10,461 nt of DNA, taken from Dissophora ornata. Lineage: Eukaryota; Mortierellomycota; Mortierellomycetes; Mortierellales; Mortierellaceae. The stretch spans positions 13,678 to 24,138 of the forward strand of contig MU617082.1 of NCBI GenBank assembly GCA_025201705.1, read 5' to 3'. The notes beneath the pieces are model-generated. The model saw only the letters and a list, made by a program, of their open reading frames with translations. It made no database searches and had not been told where the DNA came from. Positions 1-8,242 of the stretch are shown one piece after another. A program made the translations under genes and the position numbers. How positions within the stretch are numbered: position 1 is the first letter of the stretch; each line of letters starts with the position of its first letter.

Positions 1-5
1 GCTGT

Positions 6-1339
6 TTACACGTCGATACAACCTCCAACAACCTTCTTGATGGCTGCACGGCCGTAGGGGATATAGGAGGCGCTATACCAGAACAATGCCAAGAACTGAA
101 TAACGCAGAGAATCAAGCACAGAATGGACGATTGGATCTAGATGAAGCGAGAAAAAGGTAGGCAATTAAGTACGAAGCTTCAGGTTATGATTTTCCATAG
201 TTACGATACGGCTGATACGGCTGTCACTACGTACAGTGAAGGCAACAATGAGGGTGATGACGATCATTGACAAGAAGACAATGGAGGCCACCATGCGCAC
301 TGAAAGATCAACAAAAGGATGTGTTAGTATTGACCGCATTTCTACTGACGTTCGAGAGCTGCATGTGATACTCCTGCATGTCACTAATGCGTGTCTTACC
401 TGGCGCGAACATGGTCTTGATCTGCTTGCCAGGTCCAATGAGGAATGTTGTGCTATTTAATGGTAAAGCCATCCATCGCGCATGTTTAGTTCCTCTGGCC
501 AATATTCTTGTTCATTTCTTAAGAGTCCTTAATTCTGATCCTGCGTATCGTACCTCAGCAATGAGACAAGGTTTCCAAAAGTGAAAAAGACTGCAAACAA
601 GGCGAGCAGCCCTGTGCTCAGTGCCAATGTGGACTATTCAAAATTAAAAGACAAATGCATCGTTGAGTATGTTGTCATTTCCAAAGCAACGTGACATCGC
701 CTGCCTTGCTTTTCGAATTATTCCTGACAACCATACCAGAATAGAGATCAGGAATCCGGCGACAAAGCTATATGACAAAAATCGAAGGCGGTTACTCGTT
801 AATGCCTCCAAATTGACCATTTGTCAATACATGTTGTCCCTAGATGAGCGGGCAGTGCGGTTGACAGCCGTTGACGTCCAAGTTGTCTCTCGAGTCGAGA
901 TGCTGATATGCGCATTCACTTGTTGCTGCTTTGCAGCTCCTGTGTCAACGCTCCAGGACAGCTTCCATGTTTCTGTTGGTTTCCCGGGTCAAAGATACTG
1001 CTTTCCTCGGATGTCTTAGATCGTTCGATTCTATACCATGAGAAAAAAAAGTTCAGAGTCAAGTGAACAGGAACGAAGATCTTACCAGATTCCGAAGCCA
1101 TAGAGACGCTGTGTCCTGTCGAGCTGGAAGCAGGTCAGAGGATTGGAATCGTCCATAACCTAGCCCAAAAGGAGAACAGTCGACGAAAACAAGTCCAACA
1201 GGGTTAGCGTCGAAGATATCAAGGCTGCGCAAGAGGATGAGCTACTCCGCAGGAGTTCCTGAGCAGTTCAAGGTGATGCAAAGTTTACTGAACATACATC
1301 CTCGTTGCCTGGGAGTGATGACATTCCCCAGATGGCCAT
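6..1339 (-). CDS. SFT2: Sft2-type Golgi vesicle transport protein, seven exons
   Basis: Exons on the minus strand: 1339-1298, 1159-1086, 767-737, 633-554, 452-400, 299-235 and 137-6 (stop at 8-6). All six introns are GT-AG and the phases join without a break: 477 nt, 158 residues, close to animal SFT2D proteins. What is seen: a short hydrophilic N-terminus with FQLDRTQRL (residues about 25-33), then four hydrophobic segments at about 34-54, 58-82, 94-114 and 118-141. Between helices 2 and 3 lies GPGKQIKTMF; after helix 4 lies WYSASYIPYGR. These are the hallmark motifs of the Got1/Sft2-like family. Known for the family: small Golgi membrane proteins acting in fusion of endosome-derived vesicles with the Golgi, genetically linked to the Sed5 t-SNARE. 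The start is the first ATG after an in-frame TGA and has an ACCATGG context. The second intron (318 nt) is unusually long. A start at 1156 is a weaker alternative. The gene is divergent from the acyl-CoA synthetase. Confidence 0.9.
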
Positions 1340-1743
1340 GGTGCTATGCTTTTGCTGTTGCTGGGTGGTCCTTTGTGTTTCTGGTTGAGATGACGGGGCT
1401 GATGAGAGACTCAATGGTCAAATGCGAGACTGGTGGGATGATAGATGAGGATGAGAGGAGAGAGGAGAGCAGTTGGAGAAATGAACTTATGATGTGACAC
1501 CTTCCCGTCAAATAGAAATAAGCATCCTTGGTGTGCTCTGTGCCCACAGGGTGGGCTGGGCAGTTCCCCTTAATGCCACCCGCAAAGCCCAAGCGGCGGC
1601 AAGACCCGCCCCGCCGTTTAAGGAGCTCTAACTCTGTTTCTCCACCCTCGGCTCGCGCGTGAACTGGCGGGTAAACGATTAACGGGTCCACACAGTTGTC
1701 ATCGTCGCCCTTTGCTTTCCCACCCCCAGAAAAGAGAAGGATA

Positions 1744-1757
1744 ATTGGGTATCCAAT
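1744..1757. promoter_or_regulatory. Inverted pair of CCAAT boxes
   Basis: ATTGG at 1744-1748 (CCAAT on the minus strand) and CCAAT at 1753-1757 are separated by four bases. They lie about 280 bp before the synthetase start and about 405 bp before the SFT2 start. CCAAT boxes are bound by the HAP/NF-Y complex in fungi, and one box facing each gene suits a two-way promoter. Binding is inference. Confidence 0.45.
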
Positions 1758-1919
1758 GACACTACACTCCGCTCCGCCGACAGGCGCCCGCACCCTCGAC
1801 TCTTGCCTCACCTCCTGGACCCTTAGTCGTCGCTTAAAACGAGCGTTCTCTCGGCTAAACGTTGATTCAACCCGTCAATCTTGCCGGTGTCTGTTAGAAC
1901 TCAGTGCTTCACGACACAC

Positions 1920-2030
1920 TACCCCATCACTTGACTCCATTCATTCCCATCACCTTCTTATTCTCATTCTCATTCTCATTCCCATCTCCTCCCCACTCTC
2001 CTTACTTCCTCAACCGCTCATAACACCCTT
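1920..2030 (+). promoter_or_regulatory. Pyrimidine-rich leader of the acyl-CoA synthetase gene
   Basis: The bases just before the start codon are dominated by C and T, with tandem TTCTCA units at 1961-1978 and a C/T-only-rich tail to about 2012. This looks like a fungal core promoter and 5' leader; the transcription start cannot be read from the sequence. Confidence 0.5.
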
Positions 2031-2036
2031 GCTGCC

Positions 2037-4837
2037 ATGCCTACCTTCAAAAAATTCAACCTCGAGAAACAGAGTGTCCTGATTCCAGGAACCGAAACTC
2101 CCGGCGCCACAGGTACGCCTACAGCGACCCCTCGAGATGGCCATCTAACATCAATTGCTCTCAGGTCCTCCTTCACATCAACTCACGGCCAGTCATGTCC
2201 TATCTCTCTCTCTCTCAATAAAGGCCATTACAGACACACCGCATTCGTCGATGGACTCATCGATCACATCCGTGAGGCTCCCCAGATCAAGACTCTTTAT
2301 GATCTCTTTCAATATTGTAAGTCAGCACTCCCATGATGGATGCGGAAATGTTGGGAATTATAAGCCAGAAGAAAGAAAAGGTGCAGGGCCTGATAATTGT
2401 AATTGTAATACAATCCAACTCTTTTCTACTGTTTGCTCAGCGGTTGGCCAATTCTCTGAACGGGAATTCTTGGGTCACAGGCCTTTTAACGCCGTCACTC
2501 AGAAGCACGGCGGCTACACCTGGGAGACCTATACGCAGATCGACCAGCGCGTCAATGCCTTCGGGAGCGGCATCATGCACCTGAACGAGGTCATCCTCGG
2601 CTGCCCTCAATCGAACCGATGGTCCCTCGGAATTTGGGCCCAGGGGCGACCCGAGTGGTTCATCAGCGAGATGACCTGCAACTTCTTCAATCTGGTCTCT
2701 GTTCCCCTGTACGAAACCCTTGGATCCGATGCGGTCGAGTATGTTTGTAACCATGCCGAGATCAAAATCGTTGTCTGCAGTGGTAGGTTATTGGCTTAAG
2801 CGCTTAAAAGAACAAAACCATGCTACCCCACACTTGAAGTATGGTTGGATGATTTTCTTATTGTTGAGCTCTTTTGTTCATTTGTTGGCAGCCAATCATG
2901 TGGCTCAGCTGCTGGAGAATGCATCCAGGTTGCCTGATTTGAAAGCGATCGTCAGCATGGATACGCTCCACGACGAAGTCCCTGTTCCTGGCTCTTCCAG
3001 CACCGGAAGATTCCTGCGCACTTGGGGTGCCCAGAAGGGAATCAGGGTCTTTGATTTCTACGAGATGGAGAGCCTTGGCAGAGAATTCCCACGCAGACAC
3101 ACACCACCCCAGGACGGAGAAGAGGTTGCTTCTCTCTGCTACACTAGTGGCACGACCGGCCAGCCAGTAAGTATCACTCGGCGCATGATGAGCCAGAGAA
3201 TACATCACATGCGGAAGATCGGCACTTACTCAGCAAGGACCAACTTTGCATGATACACAGAAAGGAGCCATGTTGACCCATGGAAACTTTGTTGCTGCTA
3301 TTGGGACTAATCGCGAGGCTATGCGCATAAATGGAGACGATGTATTGATAAGGTATGCAAGCTATCTCTCAATGCAGCATAGATTGGTTGACAAGAGAAC
3401 AATCGAGCTAACATTTCCCTGGATTTTATCCATACCAGCTACTTGCCACTCGCCCACATCATGGGTCGCATGATCGACACGAACGGCGCGTTTGCAGGTT
3501 GCAAGATTGGTTACTTCCGGGGCGATGTTACCTTGCTTATGGAAGATGTTATCGAGCTCAAGCCTACCTATTTCCCTACGGTTCCTCGTCTCCTGAACCG
3601 CATCTATGCCAGGCTTGTCGCTGCCACAATCGACGCCCCTGGCGCCAAGGGTGAGTTGGCTCGCCGTGCAACTGCTGCCAAGCTAGCCAACTTGGAGGCT
3701 GGAAAAGGAGTTCATGATCCGCATTGGGATCGACTGGTGTTTGATAAAGTCAAGATGGCTCTGGGTGGAAATGTTCAGGTGCTTCTGACGGGCAGTGCGC
3801 CTATCGCAAAAGAGGTACTCAGCTTCCTGCGTGTCGCGCTTTCATGTGTCGTTACGGAGGGATATGGATCCACAGAAGGCATGGCAACTGGCACGATCAC
3901 AATGTTCGAGTAAGTACAAAGAACATTTGCTTTGACTGTACTTTTCATGACACTTGATTTTGGACAAGTTTTCTCATCTGCCTTGCTTCTTACTACGTTT
4001 TATCTAGCGAGTACATCCCTGGCCACGTTGGCTGCCCTCGCGCTGGCGTCGAGCTCAAGCTTGTGGATGTGCCAGAGATGAACTACTTTTCCACCGACAA
4101 ACCGTACCCTCGTGGCGAGATCCGTTTCCGAGGCGCCACTGTCTTTAAGGGCTATTACAAAGACGAGAAAAACACTCAAGAGACCATCGACCCTGAAGGT
4201 TGGCTTGCCACAGGAGATATTGGATTTATCGACGAACGCGGATGCCTTACCATTATCGATCGCAAAAAGAATATTTTTAAGGTATTGCATCGCCATCGTT
4301 GTTACTCCCGAATTTTGTAAGCATCATCGTTTTAGAGTTTGCGATATTGACATCCTTATTCGTTTTTATTTCTTCCAGCTTGCACAAGGCGAATACGTTG
4401 CTCCAGAGAAGGTCGAGAACGTGCTTACTGCACGCTGCAAGTTGATCATGCAGATCTATGTCCATGGCGATTCGTTGGAGAGCACCCTTGTGGCCGTTTC
4501 AATCCCCGATCCCGAGACCTTCATACCATTCGCCAACGCTATCGCTGGCTCCCAGGTCATTACTAGTGACCGAGAAGGGCTGGAAAAACTCTGCAAAGAC
4601 CCCAAGGTCGTTGCTGAATATATGAAGGAGCTTGAAAAGGCAGGCAAGGCTGGAGGACTTCAGGGGTTCGAGTTTGTAAAGCGCCTGCATTTGACCACTG
4701 ACGCGTTCTCGGTCGACAACGGTCTGTTGACGCCGACCTCCAAGGTTCGCCGTCCTCAGGTTCGGGATTACTTCAAAGAACATATTCAATCAATGTACGA
4801 GGATATGCGAAATGCAGCGCCTTCTGCGAAGCTGTAG
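2037..4837 (+). CDS. Long-chain acyl-CoA synthetase (AMP-forming) with C-terminal peroxisomal signal, eight exons
   Basis: Exons: 2037-2112, 2224-2316, 2441-2782, 2892-3166, 3261-3352, 3439-3909, 4008-4281 and 4379-4837. All seven introns are GT-AG (86-124 nt). The joined CDS is 2082 nt, 693 residues, normal for this family. The enzyme activates long-chain fatty acids with ATP and CoA through an acyl-AMP intermediate. Visible motifs: the P-loop YTSGTTGQPKG at about 254-264, whose last intron falls between P262 and K263; GYGSTEG at 434-440; GWLATGD with TGD at 518-520; the hinge DRKKNIFK at 534-541; GEYVAPEK at 545-552; and PTSK with the expected catalytic lysine at 663. The last three residues are AKL, a canonical type 1 peroxisomal signal, and no N-terminal membrane anchor is seen. 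A peroxisomal role feeding beta-oxidation (Faa2-like) is therefore inferred. No broken motif is seen. Confidence 0.96.
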
Positions 4838-4853
4838 TTTACTTGTAGATTGG

Positions 4854-4859
4854 AATAAA
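4854..4859 (+). terminator. Poly(A) signal of the acyl-CoA synthetase gene
   Basis: A perfect AATAAA begins 17 bases after the TAG stop and is followed by an A-run. This is the usual position for a 3'-end signal in a compact fungal gene. Confidence 0.65.
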
Positions 4860-5365
4860 AAAAGCGATTTCGTTTCATGCTGACTCATTTATCAAGAACT
4901 TGTACATCAGTAGTACTCCATCTACTCTAGAGTATCCGATGATCTTAATCCGTGTACACCTCAAACGCCTGAAATGGCTGTGTATCGTCTTTTTTCGATT
5001 CCGGATAACGGCCAGAGCTGCTACAAGAAAATCACGGGTGCCCAGGCTGTCTGCTCGACAGACTAGTCGGACTAGCTTGTGTCGAGGAAAGGAGGAGAAG
5101 GCTTTAAATACAAATATATTATTAGTCTATTGTATTGTGCATAAAATTCATACTTCAAACCCGAAGGCTCCTTCGGACAATATCTGCTTTACCCCTGCGC
5201 ATCAAGTTACACAACTGTACATGTGCATGTTTATGTGCAAGCTAATCAACTACCAGAATCGCTTCAAGAATCGAAGCCGATTCTTACTACAGTACTTTAA
5301 GAAAGGACATCGATTTTATTGGCTTGACTACTTTTTCTTCACAATCCGAAACGCCTGAAGCAGTC
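4860..5365. other. Non-coding spacer between the synthetase gene and the Harbinger remnant
   Basis: About 500 bases with no gene that I can support. An open frame of 152 codons at 4900-5358 has no family motifs, is rich in Arg, Lys, Cys and Met from AT-rich DNA, and is taken as chance. The stretch holds several short palindromes: ACTCTAGAGT near 4925, CCGAAGG/CCTTCGG at 5161-5176, and AGAATCG/CGATTCT at 5267-5284. It may contain the lost 5' part and end of the Harbinger element, but no terminal repeat matching the right side could be found by eye. Confidence 0.5.
5161..5176. repeat. Short perfect hairpin
   Basis: CCGAAGG and CCTTCGG form a 7-bp stem with a 2-base CT loop. GC-rich short palindromes of this kind occur as mobile clusters in some fungal genomes, mostly mitochondrial; here only the hairpin itself is certain. 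Confidence 0.5.
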
Positions 5366-5368
5366 TAA

Positions 5369-6467
5369 TTGCTTTCGGTGCCTCAGCATGCTGGATACCA
5401 TTATTTTGAGCGAAACGATATTCACATTCACCTTGTCAAAGGTCATCCAGTGTTTGTTGGTCGTGGGGAAAAGCCGTACACGGACGTTGCAATTCTGTTC
5501 AAGGTCGCTCTTCATCGTTTGGCTCATGATGACTCCATATCCTCGCTTACTGCTATCAGTAAAGCTCTTGCTGTTTCTGTTGGCTCTGTTGTTAAGCGAT
5601 GCGCTAATGCATTGTGTGCGCACATCGCCACATACATCAGATAGCCCCCTCAAGAGGAAAAGGCCGTGGTCAGGAGACGTCTAGGACGGGGCCGATGCCC
5701 AGATGTCATTAGGGCTGTTAACGGCACGACGGTCCCGATTTTCAGGGCTCCGTCATTCAGCAGAGACGCTTCTGCTACCAGGAAGGGCTACTTCGCTATG
5801 GGGGCAACTGCTGCATGTGATTACCGAGGCATTTTCACCTACTTCTACGCTGGATATGTCGGTACCAGGTATGACTCGGCCGCCTACAAAGACACTCCAT
5901 TGCACAAGGAGAAATAGCGATGTTTCTCTGGGGAGGATCATCTGATTGGGGATTCAGCGTACGCGCTGAGGCGGACGGCCATCACAGCATTCAAAGGCAA
6001 GAACTAACCAGCTCATCGAGATTCAACAAACGCCTCCGAGCTTCAAGGGTCAAGATAGAACATGTGTGGCTCAAGGAGAAGTGCCCCTGCCTAAACAGCA
6101 TCCGATCTGACTACTCCATAGAGAACGACATGCGCTGGTTCAATCAAAACATCCTAACATGCGTTGTGCTGTACAACATCCTCAAAATACACTGATCTGA
6201 AGACGACTTAGATGCAGAGGAGGAGGAAGAGCAAGATGACGATACCGATTATGACGCGGATGAAGAGAGGAAACGGAGACTGAATAGGAGGACCAAGACG
6301 ACGAAGATGTGAACGGTGAAGACGGTGGCGGAACGCATGCAAGAGCGTACGTTGACTCTCCTTGGCGTCCATTTCGATCTGAATGCGACCAGGCAAGATA
6401 TGAAAAGGTCCAAAGAAAGCTTGGTGAAAGAAAACGTGAAGCCATTAAAGCTGCCATGATTGATTGA
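5369..6467 (+). pseudogene. Harbinger-type transposase pseudogene (DDE_Tnp_4 superfamily endonuclease)
   Basis: Homology is recognised in the frame starting at 5369, from a helix-turn-helix region (about 5470-5640, SISSLTAISKALAVSVGSVV) through RAVNGTTVPIFRAPS, RKGYFAMGATAACDYRG and YAGYVGTRYDSAAY, then LIGDSAYALRRTAITAF (about 5948-5998). It goes on in a second frame with RLRASRVKIEHVW and ILTCVVLYNIL, and ends in an acidic stretch and a third frame (SPWRPFRSECDQARYEKVQ) that stops at 6465-6467. Damage: stop codons at 5642, 5915, 6193 and 6285, frameshifts near 5990-6005 and 6250-6285, and a two-codon gap in the usual VWGLLK block. The first catalytic Asp of the family (DGT) is Asn here (AAC at 5720-5722); the second Asp (YDS) and the Glu (IEH) remain. 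The N-terminus is missing behind a TAA at 5366-5368. Confidence 0.85.
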
Positions 6468-6913
6468 CTGTAGAAATCAATTTATTCTCGCTGAGGAATT
6501 ATTTGATGTTTCCTTTGATGTGCCATTTAGAGGTGACTTTGAAGGGCCTCCATGGCGTGGTGGTTGTGGTGTATGTGGCCTTCAAGTTTGGAGGAACATG
6601 TGGTACAGCTCAGCAAGTCTGTCATCAATCGTGCGTTCTATATTGTGCATCTCCCGCTGTGCTTGCAACCTCAGTTCCTCTTTCCTGACAGTTAAATATC
6701 TATTCGCCTGGATTTCTGCCAACCTTCTTTCATGCTCATTCTTCTTCTCTTCCCGCATCATCTTAATCTTCTTCAGTTCGATACTGTTGTTCAGTATATC
6801 CTTGGCCCTCATCACCTCCAACTCCTTCTGCCTTGTTATCATCTCCATCTCTATGCTTAACCGGGCCGTCTCGTTCAAATCCCTGATTCTGTCCAGCAGC
6901 GTCTTCGGTGATA

Positions 6914-6931
6914 TTTTTTATTTATTTATTG
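6914..6931. repeat. A/T tetranucleotide run interrupting the Myb-like gene
   Basis: ATTTATTTATT on the plus strand (TAAA units on the coding strand) sits between the Gln-rich linker and the coiled coil. It creates TAA stops in two frames of the minus strand. It looks like a small expansion that broke the frame. Confidence 0.5.
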
Positions 6932-8027
6932 GACGTCGATGGCAGCTTATCTTCTTGCACCAGTTGATCCTTATCTTCAAGCCGCCCCTGCCCTTGCCGT
7001 TGCTGGTGTTTCTGCTGCGGTTTTGCTGAATTATATTTTAACTTACTTTGACGATACTGCGGTCGGGGACGCCTCGCAAGAGCTTCCTCTTCTTCCTCTT
7101 CCACGCTATGGAGCTCCTCCTCATCTCCCTCGTCCACATCGACGAATTCGCTCGCTTCGCCATCTTGCATCTGGTGCTGAATTCCATCCTTAACGATAAG
7201 CGGATCATCTAGGCTACTGGTGGAGTTGGCGTATTCCGTTGGTAGGCTTCCCCAGCTTGTGGCCCATACGTCCTCCAGATCGAAGTAGAATGTGCAAATA
7301 TCATCAATAATCTTCTTCCACTGATCCTCGTCTGTGCTGCCGAATTCAGATTCGTTTCGTTTGGCGTCAGCAAGTTTGAACTGGACTTTTATTTTCGCGA
7401 TTTTGTTTTTGATCTGCGTCGAGTCAATTTGGATGTTTGGGGCGATTGTTGATGTCCTTTGCAAGCCTTTAATAGATCCTGATCTTCGGTGTTTGTCGAA
7501 CTGTGCTGTCCCTTTCGCCCTCGAGTGGGAAGTAGACCTCAGGGTCTCGAAGCTGGGTTGCAATCCATGCCGTCTCTTGGGTGGAGAACAAATGACCTTG
7601 CCTGTTGCTGACTACAGGGCGTTGAGGGCTTCTGACTTGCTGGCCGCGGTCTGGTTAAGTTTCGCCTCTTTAACCTTTGGGGGGCCTGAAAGCACAGACG
7701 ACATCTCTTTGCGCATGCCGGACAGTTGCAAAGACGAAGTCGAAGGCTGGCAATAGTCGGTCGACTGGGATGTCGGATGACCCCTCGAACTGGTTGGCTA
7801 TGGCATTCGTTGGTTTACTCCAGTTGGCAGGGAGATTGCTCCTGTTAAAGCCAAAGGTGCGATGACTGGTGTGGTTGCAGGTGAGATGTACTGAGCTTGG
7901 GCTAGGGGTGGCAATTGATGTGTGGAGGGCATGGTTTGATTAGGTCTTTGGGCTGCTGATACTACTGGTGCTGTTGGGACTGTTGGAGGTGGCGATGCTA
8001 GTCCTGTTGGTGTTGCTGTTGGTGGCT

Positions 8028-8051
8028 TTGTTGTTGTTGTTGTTGTTGTTG
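8028..8051. repeat. TTG microsatellite (eight units)
   Basis: Eight perfect TTG units, CAA on the opposite strand. In the minus-strand pseudogene it would code a homopolymer (Gln, Asn or Thr by frame) in the low-complexity N-terminus. The long Leu-rich plus-strand frame over it is an artefact of the repeat. Confidence 0.85.
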
Positions 8052-8120
8052 TGGTTGTGGTCGTGGTCGCAGCGGTCGTGGCTGTTTAATCTGTGTGCCG
8101 GTGACAGGCTCCGGACCATC

Positions 8121-8218
8121 CTGAGTCAAAAACGAGCATTCCATAAATGCGCAAAGAAAATTTTATTGCAGATGCCATTTTTTTTGCGCATTCATGGGAA
8201 TGCTCGTTTTCGACTCAG
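8121..8218. repeat. 98-bp long hairpin (foldback element or MITE)
   Basis: The arm 8121-8160 starts CTGAGTCAAAAACGAGCATT; the arm 8178-8218, read in reverse complement, starts CTGAGTCGAAAACGAGCATT. They match at about 36 of 40 positions with one extra base, around a loop of about 17 bases. No clear target duplication is visible. It could be a tiny foldback MITE or the terminal repeats of an element that lost its middle. A transcript would form a nearly perfect 40-bp duplex. Confidence 0.85.
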
Positions 8219-8242
8219 ATTAAAAGTTCATGTTATTTTTTT

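Larger units (their letters stand above)
1340..2036. promoter_or_regulatory. Shared divergent promoter region of SFT2 and the acyl-CoA synthetase
   Basis: This stretch of about 700 bp separates two start codons that point away from each other, so both promoters must lie here. It contains a GC-rich block at about 1590-1618 with a CCCGCCCCGCCG core, an inverted CCAAT pair at 1744-1757, and a long pyrimidine-rich run from about 1920 to 2030 before the synthetase start. The run includes three tandem TTCTCA hexamers at 1961-1978. Such CT-rich leaders are common in well-expressed fungal genes. Open frames in this stretch, including a 155-codon one on the minus strand, have no family features and are taken as chance. 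Confidence 0.7.
5366..8100. mobile_element. Decayed Harbinger (PIF/IS5-like) DNA transposon, ends not defined
   Basis: A DDE_Tnp_4-type transposase pseudogene on the plus strand (5369-6467) and a Myb/SANT-type accessory pseudogene on the minus strand (6582 to about 8100) lie tail to tail with only about 115 bp between them. This two-gene content is typical of Harbinger elements: a transposase plus a DNA-binding partner needed for its import and target binding. Neither terminal inverted repeats nor the usual 3-bp target duplication could be found, so the outer limits given are those of the recognisable coding parts. Both genes are broken, so the copy cannot move by itself. Confidence 0.65.
6582..8100 (-). 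pseudogene. Harbinger Myb/SANT-like accessory protein, broken
   Basis: Read right to left. A low-complexity start is encoded around 8050-7790 (CAA repeats, then a Pro/Thr-rich stretch with SPATTPVIAPLAL). A Myb/SANT-type domain begins with LFSTQETAWIATQLRDPE near 7590-7530 and goes on in another frame with SIKGLQRTS, IKNKIAKIKVQFKLAD and the acidic-aromatic stretch ICTFYFDLEDVWATSWGS (about 7480-7230). An acidic Glu run and a Gln-rich linker follow, then a charged coiled coil at 6878-6582 rich in Glu, Lys, Arg and Met. The order Pro/Gln-rich tail, trihelix-like domain, acidic linker and coiled coil is usual for these proteins. Breaks: a frameshift inside the domain near 7500-7530, a stop and frame change around 6915-6930, and stops in the N-terminal part (TAG at 7614-7612). 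The family call rests on pattern, not a search; the N-terminal limit is approximate. Confidence 0.65.

Noticed and set aside
663..1019. 118-codon plus-strand frame
   Set aside because: It lies antisense to the first introns and exons of the Sft2 gene and has no recognisable features.
1344..1811. 155-codon open frame on the minus strand between the two host genes
   Set aside because: It lies in the shared promoter, has no domain, membrane pattern or conserved motif, and its 3' end stops just before the start of the Sft2 gene. Chance opening in GC-rich DNA is the simpler reading.
4900..5358. 152-codon plus-strand frame after the synthetase gene
   Set aside because: Its composition looks like translated non-coding DNA (Arg, Lys, Cys, Met and aromatic rich). 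It has no family motif and does not join to the transposase frame.
6460..7029. 189-codon plus-strand frame
   Set aside because: It is the antisense shadow of the coiled-coil part of the Myb-like pseudogene; its Ser/Leu/Ile/Phe richness is what a reverse-read Glu/Lys/Arg coiled coil gives.
5366..8240. The 8121-8218 hairpin as the terminal repeat of the Harbinger element
   Set aside because: Both arms lie on the same side of the element and no matching arm is seen left of the transposase (4860-5366), so it cannot be its pair of ends as far as I can tell.
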